Assembly (NCBI RefSeq): GCF_001905505.1
Contig: NZ_LIPG01000001.1
Location: forward strand, 124,001 to 188,000
DNA: 64,000 nt
DNA from: Streptomyces sp. CB02058
Lineage (GTDB): Bacteria; Actinomycetota; Actinomycetes; Streptomycetales; Streptomycetaceae
Direction of reading: 5' to 3'
Under the pieces are notes generated by a model. That model had not been told where the DNA came from. It was given only the letters and a program-made list of their open reading frames with translations, and ran no database searches. The position numbers and the translations under genes were made by a program. Below are positions 33,894-41,627 of this stretch, piece by piece. Each line of letters opens with the position of its first letter. Position 1 is the first letter of the stretch.

Positions 33894-34403
33894 ATGACCA
33901 CCGACTCCCGGACCGGACCGCCGGTTTCCGGTGACGAGCGCGAGACTCTGCGCGCCTGTCTCGACTACCACCGGGCCACCCTGGCCATGAAGTGCGAGGG
34001 GCTGGACGACGAGGAGCTGCGGACGCGGTCGATGCCCCCGTCCACCCTCTCGCTGCTCGGACTGGTGCGGCACATGGCCGAGGTGGAACGGGCCTGGTTC
34101 CGCCGCGTGTTCGAGGACAACGAGGCGCCCATGGTCTGGTCCGACCGGATCGACTTCCAGGCGGCGTACGACGCGAGCGCCTCGACCAGGGAAGAGGCGT
34201 TCGGTGCCTGGGAGGCCGAGGTGGAGAACTCGCGCCGCATCGAACGGGCCGCCGGGGCCCTGGATCTGACGGGCTTCCAGCCGCGCTGGGAGAAGGAGGT
34301 GTCGCTGCGGATGGTGATGGTGCACGTGCTCCTGGAGTACGCCCGCCACAACGGGCACGCGGACTTCCTGCGCGAGGGCGTCGACGGCACCGTCGGTGCC
34401 TGA
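33894..34403 (+). CDS. DinB-superfamily protein (DUF664)
   Basis: A 169-residue four-helix-bundle protein of the DinB/DUF664 group. Metal-binding His candidates are in GLVRHMAEVERAWF (about residue 60) and in EYARHNGHADFLRE (about 152), as in this family, some members of which are thiol (mycothiol)-dependent transferases. Between these, WSDRIDFQAAYDA and FQPRWEKEVSLRMVMVHVLLEYA are typical. ACGAGGAG precedes the ATG at good spacing. Function unknown; cytoplasmic. It stands alone between groEL2 and the glucanase locus. Confidence 0.85.
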   Translation: MTTDSRTGPPVSGDERETLRACLDYHRATLAMKCEGLDDEELRTRSMPPSTLSLLGLVRHMAEVERAWFRRVFEDNEAPMVWSDRIDFQAAYDASASTREEAFGAWEAEVENSRRIERAAGALDLTGFQPRWEKEVSLRMVMVHVLLEYARHNGHADFLREGVDGTVGA

Positions 34404-34547
34404 GCACGGGTCCAGCGTATGAACGCAAAAACATGATGTGGATGTGCACACGCTCGACATCGCTCTGAAAAGCACTCGCAGGGCTCTTGTGGTGGTGCTT
34501 CGGCGCGCCTTACTGTCGCCCCACCTTCCGAGAGAAACGGGCATGCG

Positions 34548-36566
34548 ATGTCACGGAACATCACGGTCGCCGCGCTGACCGCCGCCGTTGTCGGACTGGG
34601 CGCCCTGACCGGCGCCCCCGCGGCCACGGGGGCGGAGGGACAGAGGGCCCCCGCACCCGCGGTGACGCGTGCCGCTCTCGATCCGGCGCTGGTCTCCGGC
34701 CGCGGTGCCGAGGTCCCCTTCGCCGAGCAGGAGGCGGAGAACGCCACGACGAACGGCACGGTCATCGGCCCCGACCGCACCGCCTACACGCTGCCCGCGG
34801 AGGCCTCGGGCCGTAAGGCGGTCAGGCTGACTCCGGGCGAGCACGTCGAGTTCACGCTGCCCGGCGCCGCCGACGCGATCACCGTGCGCTACAGCATTCC
34901 GGACGCGCCGGGCGGGGGCGGCATCACCGCACCGCTCGATGTCTCCGTGAACGGCATGAAGCGCTCGACGATGACGCTGACCTCGCAGTACGCCTGGCTC
35001 TACAACCAGTACCCGTTCACCAACGACCCCGATGCCGGGCCGCTCCATCCGGACTGGTGGATCACCGAGTGCGCGTGTGTCCCCAGCGGGACGACACCCG
35101 CCCCGACGATCACCACGCCGTTCCGCCCGAGCCACTTCTACGACGAGCAGCGCCTGATGCTGGGCAAGAAGTACCGCGCGGGCGACACCGTACGGCTCAC
35201 GGTCCCGGCCGGCAGCCGTGCGGCGTGGACCGTCATCGACGTGCTCGACTCCGAACTCGTGGGCCTCCCGCACGTCGAGCTCCGGGCCGCGAACGTGCTG
35301 GCCTTCGGGGCCGACCCGTCCGGGCGGCGGGACTCCGCGGCCGCCGTCGAACGGGCCATCGCCCATGCCAAGCGCAAGAACCTCCCGGTGTACATCCCGC
35401 CGGGCACCTACCAGGTCAACCGCCACATCATCGTCGACGACGTCACGATCAAGGGGGCCGGCAGCTGGTACACGAAGATCAAGGGCCGCGAGATCGCCCT
35501 CGACACCCCGGCCGCCGACGGCTCCGTCCACACGGGCGTCGGCTTCTACGGCAAGGACGCTGCCGACGGCGGCAGCCGCGACGTCCATCTGTCGGGCTTC
35601 GCCATCGAGGGCGATGTGCGTGAGCGCATCGACACCGACCAGGTGAACGGCATCGGCGGCGCGATGAGCGACTCCACCATCGACGGGCTGCACATCCGCC
35701 ACACCAAGGTCGGCATGTGGTTCGACGGCCCGATGTCGAACCTGAGGATCACGAACAACGTCATCGTCGACCAGATCGCGGACGCCATCAACTTCCACGG
35801 CGGGGTGAAGGACTCGACGGTCGCCCACACCTTCGTACGCAACTCCGGCGACGACGGCCTCGCGATGTGGGCGGAGAAGAACGCCAACACCGGCAACACC
35901 TTCACCCGCAACACCGTCCAGAGCCCGGTCCTCGCCAACGGCATCGCGATCTACGGCGGTACGGACAACACGGTGTCCGGCAACCTCGTCTCCGACCCCG
36001 TGCGCGAAGGCAGCGCCCTGCACGTCGGCGCCCGCTTCGGAGCGGAGGCATTCCGGGGCCGGCTGGACCTCACCGACAACACGACGGTCCGCTCCGGTAC
36101 GTACGAACTGAACTGGAACATCGGGCTCGGGGCCATCTGGTTCTACGCCCTGGACCGGGACATCGACGCCGACATCCGGGTCACGGGGAACACCTTCCTC
36201 GACAGCACCTACAACGCGATCATGCTGGTCACGGACTGGCCGGTGAAGGACACGTACAGCATCCGGGGCGTCCACTTCAAGGACGTCAGGGTCGACGGCA
36301 CGGGTACGTCGGTGGTCAGCGCCCGCGCGGCGGGCTCGGCGACCTTCGAGAACGTGGACGCACGCAACGTGGGCGCGGTCGGCGTCAACAACTGCGGGTC
36401 CTTCCACTTCACCCCGGCCGGTTCCGAGTTCACCCTGACGGACCTCGGCGGCAACGACGGCGGCGGCACCGCGGGCGACTGGCTCGCGCCGTGGCTGCTG
36501 CCGAACACGCTCACCTGCGACGACCGCCCGCCGGTCGTGGCACCGCCCGCGCCGGCTCCCTGGTGA
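34548..36566 (+). CDS. Secreted GH87-type alpha-1,3-glucanase (mycodextranase family)
   Basis: A 672-residue secreted protein. The signal peptide (MSRNITVAALTAAVVGLGAL) is cut near ATGA-EGQ. A CBM35-like beta-sandwich (about 45-240; VPFAEQEAENATTNG) is followed by a right-handed beta-helix (245-640) beginning AFGADPSGRRDSAAAVERAI. The Asp in DQIADAINFHGG (D412) and the pair in NSGDDGLAMW (D435/D436) have the same spacing, 23 and 24 residues, as the catalytic Asp residues I recall for GH87 alpha-1,3-glucanase Agl-FH1. GH55 or pectate-lyase-like folds are the alternatives. A substrate in fungal cell walls fits the GH81/GH1 genes beside it. ATG 34548 has GAGAGAAACGG upstream. Confidence 0.72.
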   Translation: MSRNITVAALTAAVVGLGALTGAPAATGAEGQRAPAPAVTRAALDPALVSGRGAEVPFAEQEAENATTNGTVIGPDRTAYTLPAEASGRKAVRLTPGEHVEFTLPGAADAITVRYSIPDAPGGGGITAPLDVSVNGMKRSTMTLTSQYAWLYNQYPFTNDPDAGPLHPDWWITECACVPSGTTPAPTITTPFRPSHFYDEQRLMLGKKYRAGDTVRLTVPAGSRAAWTVIDVLDSELVGLPHVELRAANVLAFGADPSGRRDSAAAVERAIAHAKRKNLPVYIPPGTYQVNRHIIVDDVTIKGAGSWYTKIKGREIALDTPAADGSVHTGVGFYGKDAADGGSRDVHLSGFAIEGDVRERIDTDQVNGIGGAMSDSTIDGLHIRHTKVGMWFDGPMSNLRITNNVIVDQIADAINFHGGVKDSTVAHTFVRNSGDDGLAMWAEKNANTGNTFTRNTVQSPVLANGIAIYGGTDNTVSGNLVSDPVREGSALHVGARFGAEAFRGRLDLTDNTTVRSGTYELNWNIGLGAIWFYALDRDIDADIRVTGNTFLDSTYNAIMLVTDWPVKDTYSIRGVHFKDVRVDGTGTSVVSARAAGSATFENVDARNVGAVGVNNCGSFHFTPAGSEFTLTDLGGNDGGGTAGDWLAPWLLPNTLTCDDRPPVVAPPAPAPW

Positions 36567-36586
36567 CCGCTTGACGCCACCGGCTC

Positions 36587-36614
36587 GCGCCGCCGTCGTG
36601 TCCGACGGCGGCGC
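36587..36614. terminator. Bidirectional terminator
   Basis: Perfect 12-bp stem GCGCCGCCGTCG with loop TGTC, between the convergent GH87 and GH1 genes. Confidence 0.88.
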
Positions 36615-36632
36615 ACCGCGTGGGCCGGCCGG

Positions 36633-38036
36633 TCAGGGGCGGTGGAGACCGCCGCGCGCGATGACGTCCGCGTACCAGCGGGCGCTGTCCTTCACCGTGC
36701 GGCGCTGGCTCGCGAAGTCGACGTGGACGATGCCGAACCGCTTGCTGTAGCCGTACGCCCACTCGAAGTTGTCCAGCAGCGACCACAGGAAGTACCCGCG
36801 CACGTCCACGCCGTCCTCGATCGCCCGGTGCACGGCCGACAGATGGGCGTCCAGGTACGCCACCCGCTCCGGGTCGTGGACCTGGCCCGAGGGGTCGGCG
36901 TAGTCGTCGTACGCGGCCCCGTTCTCGGTGACCATCAGCGGCAGGCCGGGCAGTTCCGCGCCGAGCCGGGTGAGGAGTTCGTGCAGCCCGTTCGCGTCCA
37001 CGGGCCAGTCCATCGCGGTGCGGGGTCCGTCCGCGGGGGTGAACGCCACCTGCTTCTCGGCGCCCGCCCACGGGGACGGGGACTCCGACGTACCGGCGGA
37101 AACGACGCTGGGGGAGTAGTAGTTGATGCCGAGGGAGTCCAGCGGCGCGGAGACGACCTCCAGGTCCCCTGCCCGGACGAAGGACCAGTCGGTGACCGAC
37201 GCCGTGTCCCGCACCAGGTCCTGCGGCAGCCGCCCGTGGAAGACCGGTTCCAGGAAGATCCGGTTGGCGACGGCGTCGATCCGCCGCACGGCCTCCTCGT
37301 CCGCCGGGGTGTCCGTCAGCGGCCGCAGGGCGTGCAGGTTCAGGGTCAGCGACACCTCGGCGGATGACGGCAGCAGGTTCCGCAGGACGCGGGTCGCGCT
37401 GCCGTGGGCCAGGTTGAGGTGGTGGGCCGCGCGCAGGGCCGCGAGGTGGCTGGTGCGGCCGGGGGCGTGGACCCCGTTGCCGTAGCCGAGGAAGGCCGCG
37501 CACCAGGGCTCGTTGAGCGTCGTCCAGGTGGCCACCCGGTCGCCGAGCGCCTGCGCCACGAGCTCGGCGTACTCCGTGAACCGGTGCGCCGTGTCGCGCT
37601 CCGGCCAGCCGCCCGCGTCCTCCAGCTCCTGCGGCAGGTCCCAGTGGTAGAGCGTCGCGACGGGCCGGATGCCGGCGCCCAGCAATTCGTCGACGAGCCG
37701 CCGGTAGAAGTCGAGTCCGCGCTCGACGGCGGGGCCGCGGCCGGTCGGCTGGACCCGGGACCAGGACACCGAGAAACGGTAGTCGGTGACGCCGAGTTCC
37801 TTCATGAGTGCCACGTCGTCCGGCATCCGGTGGAAGTGGTCGGCGGCGATGTCACCGGTGTCGCCGTTGCGGACCTTGCCGGGGATTCTGCTGAAGGTGT
37901 CCCAGATGGACTCGGTGCGACCGTCCTCGGTGGCCGCTCCCTCGATCTGATAGGCGGCGGTGGCCGTCCCCCAGCGGAATCCGGTGGGGAACCGCAGCCC
38001 CGCCAGGGTGTCGGGGCGGGCATCGACAGCGGTCAT
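36633..38036 (-). CDS. GH1 beta-glucosidase
   Basis: A 467-residue (alpha/beta)8-barrel glycosidase without a signal peptide, so it is cytoplasmic. It starts [20 protein letters not shown], with the acid/base Glu in TTLNEPW (E176) and the nucleophile Glu in VTENGAA (E371). [20 protein letters not shown] lines the aglycone site. It is the last gene of the operon after a binding protein and two permeases, the order of cebEFG-bglC. With GH81 nearby, its natural substrate is likely laminaribiose or oligomers from beta-1,3-glucan rather than cellobiose, but that is inference. GGAG lies about ten bases before the ATG. Confidence 0.95.
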   Translation of the reverse strand: MTAVDARPDTLAGLRFPTGFRWGTATAAYQIEGAATEDGRTESIWDTFSRIPGKVRNGDTGDIAADHFHRMPDDVALMKELGVTDYRFSVSWSRVQPTGRGPAVERGLDFYRRLVDELLGAGIRPVATLYHWDLPQELEDAGGWPERDTAHRFTEYAELVAQALGDRVATWTTLNEPWCAAFLGYGNGVHAPGRTSHLAALRAAHHLNLAHGSATRVLRNLLPSSAEVSLTLNLHALRPLTDTPADEEAVRRIDAVANRIFLEPVFHGRLPQDLVRDTASVTDWSFVRAGDLEVVSAPLDSLGINYYSPSVVSAGTSESPSPWAGAEKQVAFTPADGPRTAMDWPVDANGLHELLTRLGAELPGLPLMVTENGAAYDDYADPSGQVHDPERVAYLDAHLSAVHRAIEDGVDVRGYFLWSLLDNFEWAYGYSKRFGIVHVDFASQRRTVKDSARWYADVIARGGLHRP

Positions 38037-38081
38037 GAGACAAGCACTCCAGGAGGTGAGGTGGGGTGGTGGGGGGACGGC

Positions 38082-38987
38082 TCAGCCCTTGACGGCTCCC
38101 TGCATGATCCCGCCGACGATCTGCCGGCCGAGCAGGCCGAAGACCAGCAGCACGGGGAGGGTGCCGAGCAGGGTGCCGGCCATGATCACCGACTGGTCGT
38201 GGACGTAGCCGCCGCCGAGCTGCCGCAGGGCGACCTGCACGGTCGGCTCCTGCGAGGACAGCGCGATGATCGGCCAGAAGAAGTCGTTCCACGCGGTCAT
38301 GAACGTGAGCATGCCGAGCACGGCCATGCCGGGCCGGGCGACCGGGACGACGATCGACCAGAAGATGCGCGCGGTCGACGCGCCGTCGACGCGGGCCGCC
38401 TCGATCAGTTCGTCGGGCAGCGACTGCACCAGGTACTGACGCATGAAGAAGACCCCGAAGGCCGACACCAGTCCGGGCAGGATCACGGCCTGGAGCTGGT
38501 TCACCCACTGGAGTTCCGCGATCAGCATGAACAGCGGTATGACGCCGAGCTGCGGCGGGATCATCATCGTGCCGATGGTGAGGGTGAGCAGGGCGCCGCG
38601 GCCCCTGAAGCGCAGCTTGGCGAAGGCGAATCCGGCCAGGGTGCAGCACAGCACGGTGCCGACCGTGATGGAGCCGGACACGATGAAGGAGTTCAGCAGC
38701 GCCTTGCCGATCGCGGCCTCCTCCAGCACCGCGTCGAAGTTCTTGATGAGGTTCGGGCCGGGCAGCAGGCTGGGCGGGACCTTCGCGAGGTCCGCGTTGG
38801 ACCGGCTGGCCGCGACGATCGTCCAGTAGAACGGGAACGCCGAGATCAGCAGCGCGACGCCGAGGATCAGGTAGGAGAGCCAGCCGCCCTGCATGCCCCG
38901 CGGACCGCGCGGCTTCCTGCGCCCGCCGGGCGCAGTCGTGGCCGGTACGGTCCCGGGCGTGGTCGGCTGTGCGGCGAGCGTGGTCAT
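38082..38987 (-). CDS. Carbohydrate ABC transporter permease (MalG/CebG type)
   Basis: A 301-residue inner membrane permease with six helices after a Pro/Gly-rich 35-residue N-tail. The EAA loop that docks the ATPase reads IEAARVDGASTARIFWSIVVPVARP (about residue 200). Its ATG overlaps the stop of the preceding permease by ATGA (38984-38987), giving coupled translation and a 1:1 heterodimer. No ATPase gene is in the operon. Streptomyces sugar importers of this class share the distant MsiK ATPase. Confidence 0.93.
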   Translation of the reverse strand: MTTLAAQPTTPGTVPATTAPGGRRKPRGPRGMQGGWLSYLILGVALLISAFPFYWTIVAASRSNADLAKVPPSLLPGPNLIKNFDAVLEEAAIGKALLNSFIVSGSITVGTVLCCTLAGFAFAKLRFRGRGALLTLTIGTMMIPPQLGVIPLFMLIAELQWVNQLQAVILPGLVSAFGVFFMRQYLVQSLPDELIEAARVDGASTARIFWSIVVPVARPGMAVLGMLTFMTAWNDFFWPIIALSSQEPTVQVALRQLGGGYVHDQSVIMAGTLLGTLPVLLVFGLLGRQIVGGIMQGAVKG

Positions 38988-39955
38988 CGGCCGGCCTCCT
39001 TACGGGCACGGCGGCGCACGACGAGGGCGTTGACCCCGACGAGCACCACGATCAGGACGAACATCACCCAGGCGATGGCGGCGGCCCGGCCCAGGTGGAA
39101 GAAGCCCCAGCCCTGTTCGTACATGTACAGGCCGAGGGTCTGGTACTGGTGCGAGATGCCGCCGGAGATGGACCCCTCGAAGAGCAGCGGCTCCCCGAAC
39201 AGCTGGGTGGCGCCGATCGTCGACACGATCACCGTGAAGACGATCGTGGGCCGCAGGCCGGGCAGCGTGACATGGATGAACTGCCGCCAGCGCGACGCCC
39301 CGTCCATCTCCGCGGCCTCGTACAGCTCGCCCGGGATGGACTGCATGCCGGCCAGGTAGATGAGCGCGTTGTATCCGGTCCAGCGCCAGACGACGATGGT
39401 GGAGACGGCGATCTGCGAGGCGACCGTGCCGGTCTGCCAGTCCACGGGGTCGAGGCCGGCCAGCCCCAGCGCGTAGTTGATCAGCCCGAAGTCACGGCCG
39501 AAGAGCTGGGCGAACACCAGCGTCGCGGCCGCCACCGAGGTGGCGTACGGGAGCAGGATCGCGGTCCTGATGAAGGTGCGCCCGCGCAGCTTGTAGTTGA
39601 GCAGGTGCGCGAGGCCCAGGGCCATCGCGAGCTGCGGGACGGTGGACAGCACGCCGATGGTGAACGTGTTGCGCAGTGAGGTCCAGAAGTACGCGTCGGT
39701 GAACAGCGCCGTGTAGTTGGCGACGCCGCGCCACTCCATGTCGCCGCTCGTCTGGAGTTCGACCCGGTAGAGGGAGACGAACGCCGTGTAGAGCAGCGGG
39801 AAGAGCCCGAAGGCGGCGAAGAGGGTGAGGAAGGGGGCGATGTAGGCGTACGGAGAGAGCGTGTGCCAGGTGCGCCGGAGGGTTCCGGCCCGGCCGTCGC
39901 CGGATCCGGGTCCGGGCGCCCGGGGCGTGGCCTTCGCGGTGGCGGTGAGGGTCAC
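38984..39955 (-). CDS. Carbohydrate ABC transporter permease (MalF/CebF type)
   Basis: A 323-residue permease with six helices: YAYIAPFLTLFAAFGLFPLLYTAF, then the EAA motif YEAAEMDGASRWRQFIHVTLPGL (about residue 215), and a last helix AAAIAWVMFVLIVVLVGV. The N-tail is basic and Pro-rich. It pairs with the MalG-type subunit encoded next. Start GTG 39955. A GC-rich hairpin in the 129-base gap separates it from the binding-protein gene and may reduce its expression. Confidence 0.93.
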   Translation of the reverse strand: MTLTATAKATPRAPGPGSGDGRAGTLRRTWHTLSPYAYIAPFLTLFAAFGLFPLLYTAFVSLYRVELQTSGDMEWRGVANYTALFTDAYFWTSLRNTFTIGVLSTVPQLAMALGLAHLLNYKLRGRTFIRTAILLPYATSVAAATLVFAQLFGRDFGLINYALGLAGLDPVDWQTGTVASQIAVSTIVVWRWTGYNALIYLAGMQSIPGELYEAAEMDGASRWRQFIHVTLPGLRPTIVFTVIVSTIGATQLFGEPLLFEGSISGGISHQYQTLGLYMYEQGWGFFHLGRAAAIAWVMFVLIVVLVGVNALVVRRRARKEAGR

Positions 39956-39998
39956 GGTGCGGCCCTTCGGGGAGGTGCGGGCGGGGGAGTCGGGGGCG

Positions 39999-40036
39999 GG
40001 GGCCGGTCCACCGTGCTGCGGAGGAGGACCGGCCCC
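39999..40036 (-). terminator. Attenuating hairpin between binding-protein and permease genes
   Basis: Inverted repeat GGGGCCGGTCC / GGACCGGCCCC with a 16-base loop in the SBP-permease gap. Such hairpins usually keep binding-protein mRNA in excess over permease mRNA. Confidence 0.6.
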
Positions 40037-40084
40037 GGCGCGTGGTGACGGGGCGTCAGTGGCGCGGTCGGACGGTGACGGGGG

Positions 40085-41386
40085 TCAGCCGATCACGTTC
40101 GCCACGCCCTTCTTCGCGGTCTCCCACGCCTTGTCCGACGAGGTGCCCTTGCGCTCGACCTCGCCCAGCGCGTTGGTCAGCTGCTGGACCACGTTCTGGT
40201 CGTGCACACCCAGCACCTGGACGGGGGACGCCTTGGCCGCGTCGCCGAAGATCCGGCCGATCGGCGCGTTCGAGAAGTACGCGTCCTCGGCGGTGGCGAC
40301 CTTCTCGATCGCACCCGTCGAGGACGGGAAGTTGCCCTGCTTGTTGAAGAGCTTGGCCTGCTGCTCGGGGGCGGTGAGCCACTTGATCAGCTCGTACGCC
40401 TCCTTCTTGTGCTCGGCCGCACGCGGGACCGAGAGGTAGGAGCCGCCCCAGTTGCCCGCGCCGCCGGGCAGCTTGGCGATGTCCCACTTGCCCTTGCCCG
40501 CGTCACCGGCCTGGCCCTTGATGTAGCCGAGCATCCAGGCGGGGCACGGGATGGTGGCGAAGGATCCGGCGGCGAACGCCTGGTTCCACTGCGGCGACCA
40601 CTGGTCGAGCTTGGCGCTCAGTCCGGCGTCGGACGCCTTGACCGCGGTGTCCCAGGCCGCCTTGACCGCCGGGTTCTCCTCGTAGATCAGCTTGCCGGAG
40701 GCGTCGTAGTACCGCTCCTTCTCCTGGCCGATCACGACCTGGTAGAGGCTGCCGATGCTGTCCAGCCAGGCGCTCTTGTCAGGGGCCTTCTTCCTGTACT
40801 GCTCGCCGAGCTCCAGGTAGCCGTCCCAGGTCGACCACTTCTGGGCGAGTTCCTCGCGGTCGGTGGGCAGTCCGGCCTGTTCGAACAGGTCGGTCCGGTA
40901 GCACATCGCCTCGGGCCCGACGTCGGTGCCGAGGCCGAGGATCTTGCCGTCCTCGGTGGTCGCCGCCGACCATTTCGCGTCGGCGAACTGGTCCTCGAGC
41001 TTGTCGGCGCCGTACTCCTTCAGGTCCTGGAACTTGTCGGACTGCTGCTGGGTGACCGACGCGATCCTGCCCACCTCGATGCCCTGTACGTCGGCGAGCC
41101 CGCCGCCGCCGGCCAGCCGGGTCTGCAGCGACTTCCAGTAGTCGACCTCGTCCTCGGTGTCCGTCTGCTTGATGGTCACGCCGGGGTTGAGCTTCTCGTA
41201 CTCCGCGTACAGCCCGGCCTCCTTGTAGCCGAACGACCCGAAGAGGTCGACGGTCAGTGTGACCTTGCCGTTCGCGCTGTCGGAGGAGTCCGAGGTGCCG
41301 GATCCACAGGCGGCGAGGAGCGTTCCGGCGAGGACGACCGCGCCGAGGCGGACGGTGGCTCTCTTGGCGGCTCGGGTGATGGGCAT
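40085..41386 (-). CDS. Sugar-binding lipoprotein of the glucan-oligomer ABC importer
   Basis: A 433-residue family-1 solute-binding protein. The signal sequence ends at the lipobox LLAAC (Cys 27), followed by a Ser/Asp-rich linker (GSGTSDSSDSANG). Binding-protein segments include LFGSFGYKEAGLYAEYEKL, GLGTDVGPEAMCYRTDLFEQAGL and AFAAGSFATIPCPAWMLGYI. It captures the transported oligosaccharide outside the cell. It is the first gene of the operon, 37 bases downstream of a perfect LacI-type operator. It resembles CebE, but ligand choice is unknown; laminari-oligosaccharides are likely from context. Confidence 0.92.
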   Translation of the reverse strand: MPITRAAKRATVRLGAVVLAGTLLAACGSGTSDSSDSANGKVTLTVDLFGSFGYKEAGLYAEYEKLNPGVTIKQTDTEDEVDYWKSLQTRLAGGGGLADVQGIEVGRIASVTQQQSDKFQDLKEYGADKLEDQFADAKWSAATTEDGKILGLGTDVGPEAMCYRTDLFEQAGLPTDREELAQKWSTWDGYLELGEQYRKKAPDKSAWLDSIGSLYQVVIGQEKERYYDASGKLIYEENPAVKAAWDTAVKASDAGLSAKLDQWSPQWNQAFAAGSFATIPCPAWMLGYIKGQAGDAGKGKWDIAKLPGGAGNWGGSYLSVPRAAEHKKEAYELIKWLTAPEQQAKLFNKQGNFPSSTGAIEKVATAEDAYFSNAPIGRIFGDAAKASPVQVLGVHDQNVVQQLTNALGEVERKGTSSDKAWETAKKGVANVIG

Positions 41387-41422
41387 GGGAAGTCTCCCTT
41401 GGCTTCGGGATGAACCGAGCGC

Positions 41423-41438
41423 TTGAGAGCGCTCTCAA
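41423..41438. promoter_or_regulatory. LacI-family operator upstream of the ABC operon
   Basis: TTGAGAGCGCTCTCAA, a perfect 16-bp palindrome with the central CG typical of LacI/CebR operators (CebR: TGGGAGCGCTCCCA). Confidence 0.88.
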
Positions 41439-41574
41439 AAACTGCGTCTGGAGCGTCCCGCAGGGTTCCCCCGCCGTCAAGACTCGAACGCATAACGGCT
41501 GCGGATACGCCCAACTACCGCCCGTGTCAGTTCTCTTGACACTTACGTTTCAGAAGTTTTACGTTCCTTGGCAC

Positions 41575-41590
41575 TTGAGAGCGCTCTCGA
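41575..41590. promoter_or_regulatory. LacI-family operator upstream of GH81
   Basis: TTGAGAGCGCTCTCGA, 15 of 16 bases identical to the site at 41423, and 37 bases before the GH81 start. Confidence 0.87.
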
Positions 41591-41627
41591 AAACGCTCCC
41601 GCCCCCCATGACTCCGAGGTGCTGCCC

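Noticed and set aside
34430..34547. A LacI operator before the GH87 gene
   Set aside because: Only loose AGCAC...GTGCT inverted sequence is present. It does not match the TGAGAGCGCTCTCA sites elsewhere in the locus.
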